Assembly: GCA_902800625.1 (NCBI GenBank)
Contig: CADCFG010000012.1
Location: 25,834 to 89,833 of the forward strand
Length of the DNA: 64,000 nucleotides
Direction of reading: 5' to 3'
DNA from: an uncultured Eubacteriales bacterium
Lineage (GTDB): Bacteria > Bacillota > Clostridia > Christensenellales > Aristaeellaceae
Each line of letters starts with the position of its first letter. Position 1 is the first letter of the stretch. Below the pieces are notes generated by a model. That model ran no database searches. It was given only the letters and a program-made list of their open reading frames with translations, and was not told the DNA's origin. Positions 62,621 through 64,000 of this stretch are shown here, one piece after another. The position numbers and the translations under genes are program-made.

Positions 62621-63712
62621 TCACTCGACCACCCTCAGCGCCCCGTTCTCCACCTTCCAGGCCTGGCCCACCTCGGCCCCGGCCAGGTCCTCGGCGTCGG
62701 TGCAGGTGATGAAGGTCTGGATGCCCCGCAGTCGGCTGACCAGCTGGCGGCGGCGTCCGGGGTCCAGCTCGCTCATCACGTCGTCCAGCATCAGCATGGG
62801 CCACTCGCCCGTCTCCTCCTTCATCACGTCCAGCTCCGACAGCCGCATGGCCAGCGCCGCGGTGCGCTGCTGGCCCTGGGAGCCGTAGGCGCGCACGTCC
62901 CGGCCCTCCACCAGGATTTGCACGTCGTCCCGGTGCGGCCCCACGGAGGTGGTCAGCCGCCGCAGGTCCGTCTCCCGCGCACCGAACAGCGCCTCGGCGA
63001 TGTCCCGGGCGTCGTCGCCCATGGACACGCTGGGCAGATAGCGGATCTCCAGCCGTTCCCGGTCGCTGGAAATCTCCCTGTGGGTCGCCCCGGCAACGCC
63101 ACTCAGCTTTTCGATGTAGGCCCGGCGGTGGCGCATCAGCTCCGCCCCGGCGGCGGAGAGCTGCTCGTCCCAGCTGTCCAGCGTGGGCAGGTATTGCGGC
63201 TGCACCGCCGCAGCCTTCAGCGTCTCGTTCCGCTGCTTCAGCGCCCGGTTGTAGCGCTGCAGGGCATAGAAATAGGCCGGGCGGACCTGGGAAAGCCCCA
63301 TATCCACGAACCGGCGGCGCTCGGCGGGGCCGTCCTTCACGGTGCGCAGGTCCTCCGGGCTGAACATTACGCCGGTGACGTGGCCCATCAGCTCACCGGT
63401 GCGGGACACCTCCTGCCCCGCGATCTTCGTCTTACGCCGGCCCAGGCTGGGCAGCACGATCTCCACCTCGTGGGAGCCGTCGCGCCTGAGGGCCTCCAAC
63501 TTCACGTCCGCGAAATCCGCGCCCCAGCGGATCAGTTCCCGATCCTGCCGCGTGCGGTGCGACCGACCGACGCAGCAAAGGTACAGCGCCTCCAGCACGT
63601 TGGTCTTGCCCTGGCCGTTGTCGCCCAGCAGCACGTTCACGCCCTCGCAGGGCGAAAGCTCGCAGGCCTCGTAGCTGCGGAAATTCGTCAGTTGCGCATG
63701 TGTGATCTTCAA
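62621..63712 (-). CDS. recF: DNA replication and repair protein RecF
   Basis: 363 residues from a TTG at 63712 with GGGAGGG about 10 bases upstream. KITHAQLTNFRSYE is the usual family start; an ATG at 63748 overlaps a TATAAT box and is unlikely. SMC-like ATPase: GDNGQGKTNVLEALYLCCVG (Walker A), SYGSQGQQRTAAL-like signature (AYGSQGQQRTAALAMRL) and LMLDDVMSELDPGRR (Walker B). It loads RecA at gaps. The usual neighbour dnaN is not in the window. Confidence 0.96.
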   Translation of the reverse strand: MKITHAQLTNFRSYEACELSPCEGVNVLLGDNGQGKTNVLEALYLCCVGRSHRTRQDRELIRWGADFADVKLEALRRDGSHEVEIVLPSLGRRKTKIAGQEVSRTGELMGHVTGVMFSPEDLRTVKDGPAERRRFVDMGLSQVRPAYFYALQRYNRALKQRNETLKAAAVQPQYLPTLDSWDEQLSAAGAELMRHRRAYIEKLSGVAGATHREISSDRERLEIRYLPSVSMGDDARDIAEALFGARETDLRRLTTSVGPHRDDVQILVEGRDVRAYGSQGQQRTAALAMRLSELDVMKEETGEWPMLMLDDVMSELDPGRRRQLVSRLRGIQTFITCTDAEDLAGAEVGQAWKVENGALRVVE

Positions 63713-63746
63713 GGCGCGTCCGCCCTCCCGTTTCTGTGTCCCTTCC

Positions 63747-63775
63747 ATTATAGACAGTTTTCCCCTCGCCCGCAA
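63747..63775 (-). promoter_or_regulatory. Promoter of recF
   Basis: Minus-strand TTGCGG (63770-63775), 17 bp, TATAAT (63747-63752), 35 bp before the TTG start. Confidence 0.55.
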
Positions 63776-63844
63776 GCCTTGTTTTGTTCACTTTCCCATG
63801 CGCAAAACTTTACAGCCGTTCCCGGAAAAATCCGCCCGCGCGTA

Positions 63845-63873
63845 TTGACAAAACCGTTCCGGCGTAGTATAAT
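63845..63873 (+). promoter_or_regulatory. Consensus promoter of tRNA-Pro
   Basis: TTGACA (63845-63850), 17 bp, TATAAT (63868-63873), about 44 bp before the tRNA. Confidence 0.9.
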
Positions 63874-63916
63874 ATCTTGTGTTGTCGAGGGAATCCCCTC
63901 GCAGACAGCTTCATAT

Positions 63917-63993
63917 CTGGGTGTAGCGCAGTTTGGTAGCGTGCTTGAATGGGGTTCAAGAGGCCGAGAGTTCAAATCTCTCCACCCAGACCA
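63917..63993 (+). tRNA. tRNA-Pro(GGG)
   Basis: 77 nt, cloverleaf complete: acceptor CTGGGTG/CACCCAG (7 bp), anticodon stem CTTGA/TCAAG with loop ATGGGGT (anticodon GGG), T stem GAGAG/CTCTC with TTCAAAT, and encoded CCA. A GGG anticodon reads CCC and CCT. Confidence 0.96.
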
Positions 63994-64000
63994 ACAAAAA

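Overview
The window looks like a chromosome segment of a high-GC member of the Bacillota (Clostridia-like, plausibly an uncultured gut lineage; the exact taxon is an inference). The reasons are strong GGAGG-type ribosome binding sites, sigma-A-like promoters, a PASTA-domain Ser/Thr kinase with its PP2C phosphatase, pyrR beside a uracil permease, pyruvate phosphate dikinase, and a gene order from yicC to rpe matching the Bacillus subtilis yloC-gmk-rpoZ-coaBC-priA-def-fmt-rsmB-rlmN-prpC-prkC-rsgA-rpe cluster. Nearly all genes from 30 to 63 kb lie on the minus strand, so the replication origin is probably to the right of the window (inference; recF near the right end fits).

Layout. 1-21 kb is an accessory region rich in exported proteins: a cut-off sugar ABC permease, a beta-propeller-like/solute-binding protein, an HlyD-like adaptor, a repeat-rich acidic surface protein, an ECF sigma/anti-sigma pair, a MATE transporter fused to a histidine-kinase-like ATPase, a run of exported proteins with SH3, peptidoglycan-binding and CxxC modules, a YdcF/DUF218 membrane protein and a PAP2 phosphatase. 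21-30 kb holds ppdK (minus) and, on the plus strand, the DUF512 radical-SAM protein, der, plsY and a xylulokinase. 30-33 kb carries three small XRE regulators, a TM2 protein and the pyrR-uraA pair. 33-49 kb holds a secreted serpin and the rpe-to-yicC housekeeping operon. 49-54 kb holds ligA, pcrA and yerC. 54-59 kb is again accessory: an XRE regulator with paired operators, a leaderless membrane protein with a membrane-anchored sigma-like partner, a secreted transglutaminase-like protein and a membrane protein/XRE pair. 59-64 kb holds guaB, an aminotransferase, recF and tRNA-Pro(GGG).

The most unusual signal is a family of 7-nt-period purine-rich repeats that start at, or a few bases after, the stop codon of ten unrelated genes (solute-binding protein, der, uraA, rpe, prkC, rlmN, fmt, priA, gmk, pcrA). 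At six places an inverted second copy lies just before the next gene, so the pair could fold into an intergenic hairpin. One copy is interrupted by a 179-bp MITE-like element with 15-bp inverted ends (17 bp counting the duplicated TA) and a TA target duplication. Another is translated as an extra N-terminal tail of RsmB. rlmN itself is broken at the radical-SAM cysteine motif.
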